DNA of 64,000 bases. Source: Curtobacterium sp. VKM Ac-1395 (lineage in GTDB: Bacteria > Actinomycetota > Actinomycetes > Actinomycetales > Microbacteriaceae). The notes beneath the pieces were generated by a model. The model searched no databases, was not told the origin of the DNA, and saw only the letters and a program-made list of their open reading frames with translations. The stretch is from the NCBI RefSeq assembly GCF_015350975.1, contig NZ_JADKRX010000001.1, positions 880,068 through 944,067 on the forward strand, in the 5' to 3' direction. Each line of letters starts with the position of its first letter. The stretch's first letter is position 1. Made by a program: the position numbers and the translations under genes. Below, piece after piece: positions 26,511-34,699 of this stretch.

Positions 26511-26822
26511 TCAGGACGTGGCGCCGATCGTGCCGGAGTCCGAGGCCTCGCCGTCGGGGGTGCCGCGGCCGGTCTGGTGCTGCAGGCGGTCGATGTGCTC
26601 GGACGCCTCGGCCTTGGTCAGGTCGGCGGAGAGCTCCTCGCCGGCCTCACGAGCCAGGGTGTCGAGGTAGCTGCGCTGCGGGCCGGTCATGGGCTCGTCG
26701 CCGGTGACCCACTGCTCCGGGTCCTTGCTCGCGGTGGTGGAGGGGTCGGGACGGGCCCCGCCGAGGGTCTCGCCGTCGGTGGAGGACTCGGAAGGGGACG
26801 GGGAGGAGGATGCGTCGGTCAT
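26511..26822 (-). CDS. DUF3072-family protein
   Basis: 103 aa. A Ser/Thr/Pro-rich N-terminus is followed by DPEQWVTGDEPMTGPQRSYLDTLAREAGEELSADLTKAEASEHIDRLQ, the DUF3072 core. It is a soluble, helical small domain. The function is unknown, although the core resembles SAP-like/DUF3072 proteins of Actinobacteria and Proteobacteria. ATG 26822 has TAGCGT (26830-26835, minus strand) 7 nt upstream. Confidence 0.85.
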   Translation of the reverse strand: MTDASSSPSPSESSTDGETLGGARPDPSTTASKDPEQWVTGDEPMTGPQRSYLDTLAREAGEELSADLTKAEASEHIDRLQHQTGRGTPDGEASDSGTIGATS

Positions 26823-26878
26823 GGCACGGACGCTACGCCGCACCCACTGACACCCGACGGTCCGCGGGCCGGAAGGCG

Positions 26879-27655
26879 CTACGCGGCGCCCGACTCGTCC
26901 ACCGGCACGCTCGTGTACCGCACCAGGTCCGGGCCGACCTCGTTCGCCGCGAGCGGCACCGACCGCCCGTCCCGCGTGACCCAGAGCGTGTTGCCCGGCT
27001 CGTCGAGGCGTTCGACCGGGTGCAGGGAGCCGTCGAGGAGCACCGTCGCACGGACTTCCACCCGACCGGAGGGTGTGCGCGGCGGCAGCCCGGGCACGTC
27101 GTCCGCGAATGCCGGGTAGGTGCCGGGCGCCAGCAGCGGGCTGATCGGCGTCGTGACGATCTCGAGGCCGGCGGCCCCGGTCGACGTCGAGGCGTCGGCG
27201 GTGACCGTGACCAGCCGGACCACCTGGTCCTTCGGCAGCGGTGCGTCCACGACGCCGGACGCGGCCAGTGCGCGGAAGGCGGGCCGACCGTCGGAGCCGA
27301 GGTGGGCCTCCTGGCTGTCGATCCGGACGCGACCGCGTCCGCGGGTGTCGGCGTAGACACCGGGCTCCAGGCCGGAGCGGCGGGCTTCGACGAGGGGCAC
27401 GACGACCCGGTCGGGCCGGTACCAGTCGCGGAGGGTGGCCGGGTCGACCCAGCCGATGCTCGCGACGCCGCGCGCCAGTTCGGCGTCGTCGTCGACGGCG
27501 CGTTCGTCGAGCGCACCGAGCGGGTGCTCGCCGCGGACGGCGACGAGGCCCTCGTACCGGTCGTCGGCGTGGTCGAGGACCTCGACGCGCTTCGACACCT
27601 TGCCGCCGTGGCCGTCGAACGTCGCCCAGGTGCGCAGTTCGGGAGCGTTGGTCAT
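26879..27655 (-). CDS. Uncharacterised protein, 258 aa
   Basis: No family recognised. The sequence is rich in Asp, Arg and Val and largely beta, with internally similar VxVRATVLLDG/VRLVTVT-type strands. There is no signal peptide, membrane segment or catalytic motif. The start MTNAPELRTWATFDGHGGKVSKRVEVLDH follows a -10-like TACGAT by 8 nt. The codon pattern (GC-rich third positions) and length support a real gene. It stands between DUF3072 and the KimA-like transporter genes on the same strand, with no sign of an operon. Confidence 0.72.
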   Translation of the reverse strand: MTNAPELRTWATFDGHGGKVSKRVEVLDHADDRYEGLVAVRGEHPLGALDERAVDDDAELARGVASIGWVDPATLRDWYRPDRVVVPLVEARRSGLEPGVYADTRGRGRVRIDSQEAHLGSDGRPAFRALAASGVVDAPLPKDQVVRLVTVTADASTSTGAAGLEIVTTPISPLLAPGTYPAFADDVPGLPPRTPSGRVEVRATVLLDGSLHPVERLDEPGNTLWVTRDGRSVPLAANEVGPDLVRYTSVPVDESGAA

Positions 27656-27685
27656 GGGGTCACATCGTATTCCGGGAGGCTCGGC

Positions 27686-29890
27686 TCACTCCGAGGACGT
27701 CGGCCTGCGCGCGGCGGACGCCGCCACCAGGGCACGGATCTCGCCGGTGCAGAGGGCCGGGTCGACACCCTCGGCGGGGCCGGCCGGTCGGGTCGCACGG
27801 CGCGACTGCAGGCTGTTCCGCTGGGCCGATCGGAGGATGCGGTCCTCCTCTTCACTGCGGAAGACACCGTTCGGCGACCGGCGGAGCGGGGGTCGCACGG
27901 GCTCACCGCGGCGGTCCTGCCCGGGGAACGGGCGCGAGCGACGGCCGTAGAGCAGCTCCGAGGAGTCCAGGAGCCACGGCACCAGGGCGACGGTCACCCC
28001 GTGCACGAGCAGCAGCTTCCGCCGGATCCGACGGCCGCGGTGGTTGTGCAGCAGGCCCTCCCACCAGTGTCCGACGACGAAGATCGGCGTGTAGACCGTG
28101 ACGACCTCGGACCCGTGCGCTGCCCGGTGCGCCTTGATGTAGGAGATGAGCGGCATCGAGATGTCGCGGTACGGGCTCGGGACGATCGTCAGCGGGACCT
28201 CGATGCCGTGCTCGGCCCACTGCTGGCGGAGGTGTGCGGCGTCGGCGTCGTCGATGGCCACGTGCACGGCCTCGAGCCCGGCGTGCTTCGCCGCGATGGC
28301 GTAGTCGAGCGCCTTGAGCACCGGCTTCTGCAGCTTGTTCACCAGGACGATCGCGTGGTCGCCGGTCGCGCCGAACTGGGTCTCGACGTCGGCCTCGACC
28401 TCGTGCTTGACGTCACGGTAGTAGCGGTTCACGCCGAGCATCAGCACGTAGAGCACCGGCATGATGAGGAACACCAGCCAGGCGCCGTGCGTGAACTTCG
28501 TGATCGTGACGATGACCAGGACGACCAGGGTGAACGTCGCCCCGATCGCGTTGATCGTCCGCGACCGCACGACCTGGCCGCGGTGCACGGGCTCGGACGC
28601 GGTGCCGTCCCGGTCGGCGCGGAGCAGCCTGGTCCAGTGCACGACCATGCCCGTCTGGCCGAGCGTGAACGACACGAAGACGCCGATGATGTAGAGCTGG
28701 ATGAGGCTCGTCACGTTCGCCCGGTAGACCACCAGCAGCGCGGCCGCGACGAGCGCCAGCACGATGACGCCGTTCGAGTAGATGAGCCGGTCGCCGCGCG
28801 TCGACAGGGCCTTCGGGGCGTAGGAGTCCCGCGCCAGGATCGAGCCGAGCAGCGGGAACCCGTTGAACGCGGTGTTCGCCGCCAGGAGCAGCACCGCGGC
28901 CGTCGTCGCCTGGATCACGAAGAACAGCACGGAGTTGTCCCCGAACGTGGCCGCCGCGATCTGCGCGATCAGGGAGCGCTGTGGCGTCGTCGCGCAGTTC
29001 GCGAAGCCCACCAGGTCGCAGGCCCGTTCGGCGTAGTGCACCCGGGACACGAGCGCGAGCGTGATGAGCCCGATGAACAGGACGATCGCGATGCCGCCCA
29101 TGGCCACCAGGGTCGCCTGGGCGTTCCGCACCTTGGGTCGGCGGAAGGCCTGCACGCCGTTCGCGATCGCCTCGACACCGGTCAGCGCCGAGCAGCCGGA
29201 CGCGAACGCGCGGAGGAGCAGCAGGATGAACGCCGCCTGCGTGGTGTGCTCGACGTTCTGCACCGTGTACCCGGCCGACTCCGCGACGGGAGGGTGGCCC
29301 GCGGCGACCCGGACCAGGCCGGTGACGACCATCACGAAGACGCTGGCCACGAACAGGTAGGTCGGGACGGCGAAGGCCTTGCTCGACTCCCGGACGCCCC
29401 GCAGGTTCGCCGCCGCGAGCAGCACGACGAAGACGAGCGCGAGCTCGACGCGGAAGGGGTTCAGCATCGGCAGCGCGGAGATGATGTTGTCCACGCCCGA
29501 TGCCACCGACACCGCCACGGTCATGACGTAGTCGACGAGCAGGGCGCTGGCCACGACGAGCCCGGCCTTCTCGCCGAGGTTCCGGTGCGCGACCTCGTAG
29601 TCACCGCCGCCGGACGGGTACGCCTTGATGAGCTGGCGGTAGGACGCGACCACGACGACGAGCAAGAGCACGACGAGCGCAGCGACCCACGGCGCGAAGG
29701 TGAGGAACGCCATCCCGCCGAGCAGCAGGATCATCAGCAGCTCCTGCGGGGCGTACGCCACCGAGGAGAGGGGGTCGCTCGCGAAGATGGGGAGCGCGAG
29801 GTGCTTCGGGAGGAGCTGTCCCTCGAGCTTCTCGGAGGGGAGCGGATCCCCGATCAGCCGCGACTTCAGCGACCGGATCTCGTTCGTCAC
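27686..29890 (-). CDS. APC-superfamily transporter, KimA-like (potassium/amino acid)
   Basis: 734 aa. About 12 membrane helices (from HLALPIFASDPLSSVAYAPQE to roughly residue 500) are followed by a cytosolic domain (VEADVETQFGATGDHAIVLVNKLQKPVLKALDYAIAAK) resembling the USP-like domain of KimA/YdaO proteins. Motifs SSVAYAPQELL and PSGGGDYEVAHRNLG match that group, which imports K+ with protons and is inhibited by c-di-AMP in Bacillus. The start is placed at GTG 29890. The earlier TTG at 29899 overlaps the -10 TAGGTT and could not be on the mRNA. Promoter TTGACT-N16-TAGGTT leaves only a 1-2 nt leader, hence no room for a c-di-AMP riboswitch. Confidence 0.9.
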   Translation of the reverse strand: MTNEIRSLKSRLIGDPLPSEKLEGQLLPKHLALPIFASDPLSSVAYAPQELLMILLLGGMAFLTFAPWVAALVVLLLVVVVASYRQLIKAYPSGGGDYEVAHRNLGEKAGLVVASALLVDYVMTVAVSVASGVDNIISALPMLNPFRVELALVFVVLLAAANLRGVRESSKAFAVPTYLFVASVFVMVVTGLVRVAAGHPPVAESAGYTVQNVEHTTQAAFILLLLRAFASGCSALTGVEAIANGVQAFRRPKVRNAQATLVAMGGIAIVLFIGLITLALVSRVHYAERACDLVGFANCATTPQRSLIAQIAAATFGDNSVLFFVIQATTAAVLLLAANTAFNGFPLLGSILARDSYAPKALSTRGDRLIYSNGVIVLALVAAALLVVYRANVTSLIQLYIIGVFVSFTLGQTGMVVHWTRLLRADRDGTASEPVHRGQVVRSRTINAIGATFTLVVLVIVTITKFTHGAWLVFLIMPVLYVLMLGVNRYYRDVKHEVEADVETQFGATGDHAIVLVNKLQKPVLKALDYAIAAKHAGLEAVHVAIDDADAAHLRQQWAEHGIEVPLTIVPSPYRDISMPLISYIKAHRAAHGSEVVTVYTPIFVVGHWWEGLLHNHRGRRIRRKLLLVHGVTVALVPWLLDSSELLYGRRSRPFPGQDRRGEPVRPPLRRSPNGVFRSEEEDRILRSAQRNSLQSRRATRPAGPAEGVDPALCTGEIRALVAASAARRPTSSE

Positions 29891-29898
29891 GAGCGGCA

Positions 29899-29926
29899 AA
29901 CCTACTCACATCCGCGCGCGAGTCAA
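29899..29926 (-). promoter_or_regulatory. Promoter of the KimA-like gene
   Basis: Minus-strand -35 TTGACT (29921-29926), 16-nt spacer and -10 TAGGTT (29899-29904), ending 8 nt before GTG 29890. This is the clearest promoter in the window and indicates a nearly leaderless transcript. Confidence 0.7.
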
Positions 29927-30038
29927 CACTGTGCGGACGGACAGGGAAGCGATGGTCCGGTCCACGCGCTGATGTGGCGGGCCGGCCGTGCCGGCGGACG
30001 GGAGGCCGTGGTCGCTCCCGTCCCGCCGGCGCGAGCGG

Positions 30039-30611
30039 TCAGAGCGACCGGCGCAGGGCCTCCAGGCCGTCGCGCAGGCGCGTCACGGTGTCGGCGCCGA
30101 GCGTGCCGCGGGTGGCGCGACGACGCAGGTCGGCGCGGACCTGCTGCCGGAACGACGACAGGGCCATCTCGAGCTCGCGGAGGACCCGCGCGCTCTCCGA
30201 GGGGACGGACGTCGGTTCCTCGGTGCTGGCGCCCTGTGCGGACGCGGCGAGGTCGGCGCGGAGCGAGCGCATCGCGTCACCGACCGAGGCGCGGACGCCG
30301 TCGGCCAACGACCGCACGGAGTCGTTCACACCGGACTCGACGTCGGCGATCTCGTCGGCGCGGGCGGTGAGCTCGGCGCGGCCGGCCTCGGTGATCGCGT
30401 AGACGGTCTTGCGGCCGTCGACGGTCTTCGAGACCAGGCCCTCGTCCTCGAGCTTGGCCAGGCGCGGGTAGACGGTGCCGGCGCTCGGGACGTACGTGCC
30501 GCCGAAGCGCTCGCCGAGGGCCTGGATGACCTCGTACCCGTGCATCGGGTGGTCGGCGAGCAGGACGAGGAGGTACAGGCGCAGCTGGCCGTGGGCGAAG
30601 ACGGGGCTCAT
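30039..30611 (-). CDS. PadR-family transcriptional regulator
   Basis: 190 aa. The N-terminal wHTH reads GQLRLYLLVLLADHPMHGYEVIQALGERFGGTYVPSAGTVYPRLAKLEDEGLVSKTVDGRKTVYAIT. It is followed by a helical region (ELTARADEIADVESGVNDSVRSLADGV) and a C-terminal coiled-coil-like segment. ATG 30611 overlaps the stop of the DUF4097 gene (ATGA), so both are one operon. The inverted repeat 31,603-31,644 in the operon promoter contains ATGTATCG/CGATACAT half-sites typical of PadR operators, so autorepression is likely. Confidence 0.92.
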   Translation of the reverse strand: MSPVFAHGQLRLYLLVLLADHPMHGYEVIQALGERFGGTYVPSAGTVYPRLAKLEDEGLVSKTVDGRKTVYAITEAGRAELTARADEIADVESGVNDSVRSLADGVRASVGDAMRSLRADLAASAQGASTEEPTSVPSESARVLRELEMALSSFRQQVRADLRRRATRGTLGADTVTRLRDGLEALRRSL

Positions 30612-31588
30612 GCGGGTGCCTCGGTCTCGTCGGTCGTGGTCGGGTCGACGGGGGCAGTACCGGTCCCGTGGGCGGGTGCCTCGGTCTCGTCGGTGGTGCC
30701 GTGCGTGCCGGTGGTGCCGTGTGCGTCCGTCGCGGAGTCGGGCGCGGTGTACGCCGTCGTCGGGGGCGTCGTCGTCTGTGTCGTCGGGGCAGCCGGCGGC
30801 GCGTGCAGCACCGCGATGTCGCCGGAGACCGAGTTCACCTTGAGGTCGAGCCACTGCCCGGAGAGCTCGCCGCCCTGCTTGACGTACGAGCCGCGCACGC
30901 CGTTGATCTCGGCGTCGTCGAACTGCAGCTTGCCGGTCGCCGTGCTGACGGTGCAGCGGAAGGGCACACCGTCCTCGAGCCGGACGCTCACCGAGCCGGA
31001 CACCGTGTTCACCTTGGCGGCGTCAGGGGTGCCGCGCAGGTCGAGCACGACGTCTGCCGAGACGCCGTCCGCCGAGAAGCGCGGGATCTCGCCGGTCGCG
31101 ACGACGTCGCCCGACACCGTGTGCACCGTGAGGGCGCCGTCGAGGTCGTGGATCGTGGTGGAGCCGTTCACCGCGTTCACGGTGACGTCACCGGCCACGC
31201 CGTCGACGACCAGGTCACCGGAGACGGTGTTCAGCGTCGCGCCGCGGTTCGTGCCCGAGAGCAGTGCACCCGCGGAGACGACCCCGAGGGTGACACCGGC
31301 GTCGCGGGGCACCAGGATGCTGACGTCCGCGCGGGCCGAGCCACGGAAGGACCGCAGGAAGCCGATCGGGTCGTCCCAGCGGATCTGCGGGTGGTCGACG
31401 GTGAGCGTGTCGCCGTCGAGCTCGATCTTGAGCGGCTTGCCCGACACGCTGTGCACCTCGACGCGTGCGGTCGGCTCGTCGTGTGCGACGACGTCGACCT
31501 GTCCGCCCACGAGTCCGACGCGCACGGACCGGACGATGCCGGTGTCGATGACCTTGGGCTCCTCGACGAGCCACTTCTCCTGTGCCAT
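30608..31588 (-). CDS. DUF4097-type beta-repeat protein with Thr/Pro-rich tail
   Basis: 326 aa. Recurring beta strands of the form NTVSGDLVVDGVAGDVTVNAVNGSTTIHDLDGALTVHTVSGDVVA define the DUF4097 (putative adhesin) right-handed beta-helix fold. The last about 60 residues are low complexity, with a duplicated TDETEAPA motif. No signal peptide is visible, so it is probably cytosolic or peripheral. DUF4097 proteins with PadR partners commonly belong to envelope-stress-type operons. ATG 31588 follows GAGGAGG. The precise function is unknown. Confidence 0.85.
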   Translation of the reverse strand: MAQEKWLVEEPKVIDTGIVRSVRVGLVGGQVDVVAHDEPTARVEVHSVSGKPLKIELDGDTLTVDHPQIRWDDPIGFLRSFRGSARADVSILVPRDAGVTLGVVSAGALLSGTNRGATLNTVSGDLVVDGVAGDVTVNAVNGSTTIHDLDGALTVHTVSGDVVATGEIPRFSADGVSADVVLDLRGTPDAAKVNTVSGSVSVRLEDGVPFRCTVSTATGKLQFDDAEINGVRGSYVKQGGELSGQWLDLKVNSVSGDIAVLHAPPAAPTTQTTTPPTTAYTAPDSATDAHGTTGTHGTTDETEAPAHGTGTAPVDPTTTDETEAPA

Positions 31589-31602
31589 GTTGCCTCCTCG
31601 AA

Positions 31603-31644
31603 CTCGCGATGTATCGCGTTGTGGGAGTCACGATACATCGCGAG
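31603..31644 (-). promoter_or_regulatory. PadR-type operator upstream of the DUF4097-padR operon
   Basis: Perfect 14-bp arms CTCGCGATGTATCG (31603-31616) and CGATACATCGCGAG (31631-31644), separated by 14 nt. The half-site ATGTATCG is the type bound by PadR proteins. It lies directly upstream of the ribosome site. Confidence 0.75.
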
Positions 31645-31703
31645 TCTGGACTCCCGCCACCCCTCCTCCCTCCCTCGACGCTGGCATGGGGGCGGGCGCC
31701 CCG

Positions 31704-32378
31704 TCACGGGGCGGGCGTGGGCTCCGGGGCGGGGGTGGGGCGGGCCTCCTGGCCGGGTGGGACGTGACCCGACCGCTCGGGACTCCACGGGAAGCGGCGG
31801 AAGACCGGCATCATCGGCTGGACCATCGGGCCGATGGCGAACGCGGCGACCACCGTGCCGGCACCGACGTCCCCGCCCAGGAACCAGCCGACGATCACCA
31901 CGGCGACCTCGATCAGGGTGCGGGCGAGCCAGATCGGCCAGCCGAGCCGCTGGTGCAGGCCGACCATCAGCCCGTCGCGCGCTCCCGTGCCGAAGCCGGC
32001 GCCGATGTAGAACGCGGTCGCCACGGCCAGCAGGACCAGGCCGGCGACGAAGAGCCCGATCCGCGCGACCAGGCCGTCGGGCGACGGCACGAGCCACAGG
32101 ACCAGGTCGGCGGCGGGGCCGATCAGCAGGGCGTTGAGCAGCGTCCCGACCCCGGGCTTCTGGCGGAGCGGGATCCAGAACAGCAGGATGACGCCGCTCG
32201 ACACGACGGTGATGAGGCCGAACGACCACGGCACCACGTGCTCCAGCCCCTCGGTCAGGACGGTCCACGACGAGACGCCGACGACCGCACGGACCTGCAG
32301 GGCGGTCGAGGCGCCGTAGAGGAACAGGCCGACGAGCAGCTGCAGGGTCCGGAGCGTGAGGGAGGTCGGGCGCGACAT
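31704..32378 (-). CDS. YczE/YitT-like five-TM membrane protein
   Basis: 224 aa with about five to six hydrophobic segments (RTLQLLVGLFLYGASTALQVRA, PWSFGLITVVSSGVILLFWI, TLLNALLIGPAADLVLWL, IGLFVAGLVLLAVATAFYIGAGFGTGARDGLMVGL, TLIEVAVVIVGWFLGG). The GxxxGTGxRDGLM motif marks the YczE family. The C-terminal tail is Pro-rich. Genes of this family are often divergent from a MocR regulator, as here. Substrate unknown. ATG 32378 follows AAGGGAG. Confidence 0.88.
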   Translation of the reverse strand: MSRPTSLTLRTLQLLVGLFLYGASTALQVRAVVGVSSWTVLTEGLEHVVPWSFGLITVVSSGVILLFWIPLRQKPGVGTLLNALLIGPAADLVLWLVPSPDGLVARIGLFVAGLVLLAVATAFYIGAGFGTGARDGLMVGLHQRLGWPIWLARTLIEVAVVIVGWFLGGDVGAGTVVAAFAIGPMVQPMMPVFRRFPWSPERSGHVPPGQEARPTPAPEPTPAP

Positions 32379-32396
32379 GATCTGATGCTCCCTTCG

Positions 32397-32432
32397 ATTG
32401 GACTGCCCGTCGAGAGCCAATCTCGCTAGCGT
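32397..32432. promoter_or_regulatory. Divergent yczE/mocR control region
   Basis: An inverted repeat ATTGGACT...AGCCAAT (32397-32421) lies between the divergent genes. TAGCGT (32427-32432) ends 7 nt before the mocR ATG at 32440. The repeat is the likely MocR binding site (inference). Confidence 0.5.
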
Positions 32433-32439
32433 GGTCCCC

Positions 32440-33882
32440 ATGACCCCGGTCCTCCTCAGCGCCCGCTCCGCCGCCCTGCTGCTCAGCGAGTGGCGCACCG
32501 ACTCCGACGCCACGGCGTACGAGGCGCTCGCTGACGCCGTCCGGGTCCTCGTCATCGACGGCCGGGTGCCGCTCGGGGCGCGACTGCCCGCGGAACGCGG
32601 ACTGGCGGAGGCGCTCGGGGTCTCACGGACGACCGTCGCGAACGCGTACGCCCGGCTGCGCGAGGACGGCTTCCTCGTCTCCCTCCGTGGGTCCGGCAGC
32701 GTCGTGCGGCTGCCGGCGGACCTGGCGGGGCGGCCGGACCCGGAACGACTCGGCGGTGTCGTCGCGGGGGACGTGCTCGACCTGCGGAAGGCCGCCATGC
32801 ACGCGGCTCCCGGGGTCGGGGACGCCGTCGAACGGGCGATGCGGCACGTCCCGGCGGCGCTCGCCGGGATCGGGTACGACACCGTCGGCGACCCGGGCCT
32901 CCGTGCGGCCATCGCATCGCGCTACACGGATCGAGGCCTGCCGACATCCTCCGACCAGGTGATCGTGACCATCGGAGCGCAGCACGCGATCGCACTCCTG
33001 GCGCGGGTCCTCGTCCGACGGGGGGACGGCGTGCTCGTGGAGTCGCCGACGTACCCGCACGCGCACGAGGCCTTCCGCGAGGCCGGCGGCCGACTCGTCG
33101 GCGTGCCCGTCGACGCCCGCGGCGGATGGGACACCGGGGTGCTCGAGACGGCGCTGCGGCGCTCGGCCCCGGCGGTCGCGTACGTGATGCCGGAGCTGCA
33201 CAACCCGACCGGCGCGACCATGTCGGCCGAGGTCCGCGCGCTCCTGGTCGACGTCGCCGCCTCCGTGGGGACGACGGTGATCGCCGACGAGACGATGGGG
33301 GAGCTGCGGATCGACGGACCTGCCGCCGTGCCCCTGGCCACGCTGAGCGAGGACGTCGTGATGATCGGGTCCGCTGCCAAGCTGTTCTGGGGCGGGCTGC
33401 GGATCGGCTGGATCCGCGCGGCACCGGCGCTGCTGCAGCGCCTGCTGCTCGCCCGCCCGACGGGCGACCTGGGCACGCCGGTGCTCGACCAGCTGGTCGC
33501 GCGCGAGCTGGTCCCGCGGACCGAGGCCGTCCTGGAGGCTCGGCGCACCGCCCTCAGGCAGGGTCGCGACGAGGTCGTGGGGGCGTTGCGCACGCGACTG
33601 CCGGAGTGGGACGTGCCGTCGCCGGCGGGCGGGTTGACGACGTGGGTCGGGCTCGGTCGGCCGGTGTCCAGCGCGCTGGTGCTCGCCGCGCGGGCCGAGG
33701 GCGTGGTGCTGGCGTCCGGCGGGGTGTTCGGGCCGGACGGTGGGTTCGAGCGGTTCCTCCGGGTGCCGTTCACGATGCCGCCCGCGGACCGGGTGCGGAT
33801 GGTCGACGTGCTCGAGCGGGCGTGGGGTCGGGTCGGCGGGGCGTCTGCCGGGGCGCGGGGGTCGTTGGCCGCGGTGGTGTGA
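32440..33882 (+). CDS. MocR-type regulator: GntR HTH fused to PLP aminotransferase domain
   Basis: 480 aa. The N-terminal GntR wHTH (YEALADAVRVLVIDGRVPLGARLPAERGLAEALGVSRTTVANAYARLREDGFLVSLRGSGSVV) is followed by a fold-type I aminotransferase domain from about residue 110. The PLP Schiff-base lysine is Lys314 in GSAAKLFWGGLRIGW; PELHNPTGATMS and DETMGEL supply the Asn and Asp that hold the ring. It probably regulates the divergent YczE-like gene, as in other YczR-YczE pairs. The start is set by TAGCGT 7 nt upstream. Confidence 0.92.
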   Translation: MTPVLLSARSAALLLSEWRTDSDATAYEALADAVRVLVIDGRVPLGARLPAERGLAEALGVSRTTVANAYARLREDGFLVSLRGSGSVVRLPADLAGRPDPERLGGVVAGDVLDLRKAAMHAAPGVGDAVERAMRHVPAALAGIGYDTVGDPGLRAAIASRYTDRGLPTSSDQVIVTIGAQHAIALLARVLVRRGDGVLVESPTYPHAHEAFREAGGRLVGVPVDARGGWDTGVLETALRRSAPAVAYVMPELHNPTGATMSAEVRALLVDVAASVGTTVIADETMGELRIDGPAAVPLATLSEDVVMIGSAAKLFWGGLRIGWIRAAPALLQRLLLARPTGDLGTPVLDQLVARELVPRTEAVLEARRTALRQGRDEVVGALRTRLPEWDVPSPAGGLTTWVGLGRPVSSALVLAARAEGVVLASGGVFGPDGGFERFLRVPFTMPPADRVRMVDVLERAWGRVGGASAGARGSLAAVV

Positions 33883-33965
33883 GGCGGGCGGGGTCATCCT
33901 GTCGGTGGACCCGGCTGGCTCCCTGGTGGGACGACGGCGCTCCACCGGCCCGCGATGCTGGGCGC

Positions 33966-34613
33966 ATGACACCGATCAGCGCGAGCAGCTCCGTCCCCGC
34001 GATCCCGGCCGTGCCCGTGGCCGCCCGGGTCTCGATGGCGTTCGGCGGGGCGCTGCTCGCGGGGGTGCTCACGTCCTACGGCCAGGGCGTCACCGGGCTG
34101 TCGAGCGTCGCCAACTCGGCCGGACCCTGGTTCATCGTCGCCGTCGCGCTGCTGCTCGTCATGCGGGTGCGTAATGGACGGGTCGGGCTGCCCGTGGCGA
34201 TGGTGACCGGCATCGTCCTGCTCGAGCTCCTGCACGTCGGGTACTGGGCGGCCTCCAACCTGCGCGGGTTCCCGGACGTGCTGTCCATCACGAGCTTCTG
34301 GGTGCTGATGGGCTTCCCCGCCGGGGCGCTCGCCGGAGCCGTGGCCGTCGCCGTCCGCTCCCGGGACGGCCGCTGGCGTGGAGCCGCCTTCGGGGTGACC
34401 GCCGCCGTGCTCGTCGGTGAGGGCATCCGCTGCCTGCTCCAGGTCGCCGAGACCACGGGTGTGGCGACGTGGGTCGTCGAGATCGTCGTCGGGGCGGCCG
34501 TGCTGCTCGTCGGGGTCGTGGTCGCGCGGACACCGGTGGGACGGGTCGTGGCGCTCGGGTGCGGCGTGCTCGGGACCGTCGGGGTGCTCGGTGCGTACGT
34601 CCTGGTGAGCTGA
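33966..34613 (+). CDS. Small polytopic membrane protein, unknown
   Basis: 215 aa, about six membrane helices (VSMAFGGALLAGVLTSYGQG, GPWFIVAVALLLVMRV, VAMVTGIVLLELLHVGYWAA, SFWVLMGFPAGALAGAVAVAV, GAAFGVTAAVLVGEGIRCLL and VEIVVGAAVLLVGVVVA, plus a final segment). It is similar in layout to DUF6518-type proteins. No motif suggests transport or catalysis. ATG 33966 has GATGCT 6 nt upstream. It is unlikely to be in the mocR operon because 83 bp separate them. Confidence 0.75.
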   Translation: MTPISASSSVPAIPAVPVAARVSMAFGGALLAGVLTSYGQGVTGLSSVANSAGPWFIVAVALLLVMRVRNGRVGLPVAMVTGIVLLELLHVGYWAASNLRGFPDVLSITSFWVLMGFPAGALAGAVAVAVRSRDGRWRGAAFGVTAAVLVGEGIRCLLQVAETTGVATWVVEIVVGAAVLLVGVVVARTPVGRVVALGCGVLGTVGVLGAYVLVS

Positions 34614-34699
34614 CGCGGCTGCTGCTGGTTCGCCGCCGCTGCTGATCCGGCAACGGTGCTGATCCGTCCGCTGTCAGCCCTGCCTGCGAGGATCGGAGG

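Noticed and set aside
29891..29899. TTG 29,899 as start of the KimA-like gene
   Set aside because: It overlaps the -10 element TAGGTT, so it would lie upstream of the transcription start.
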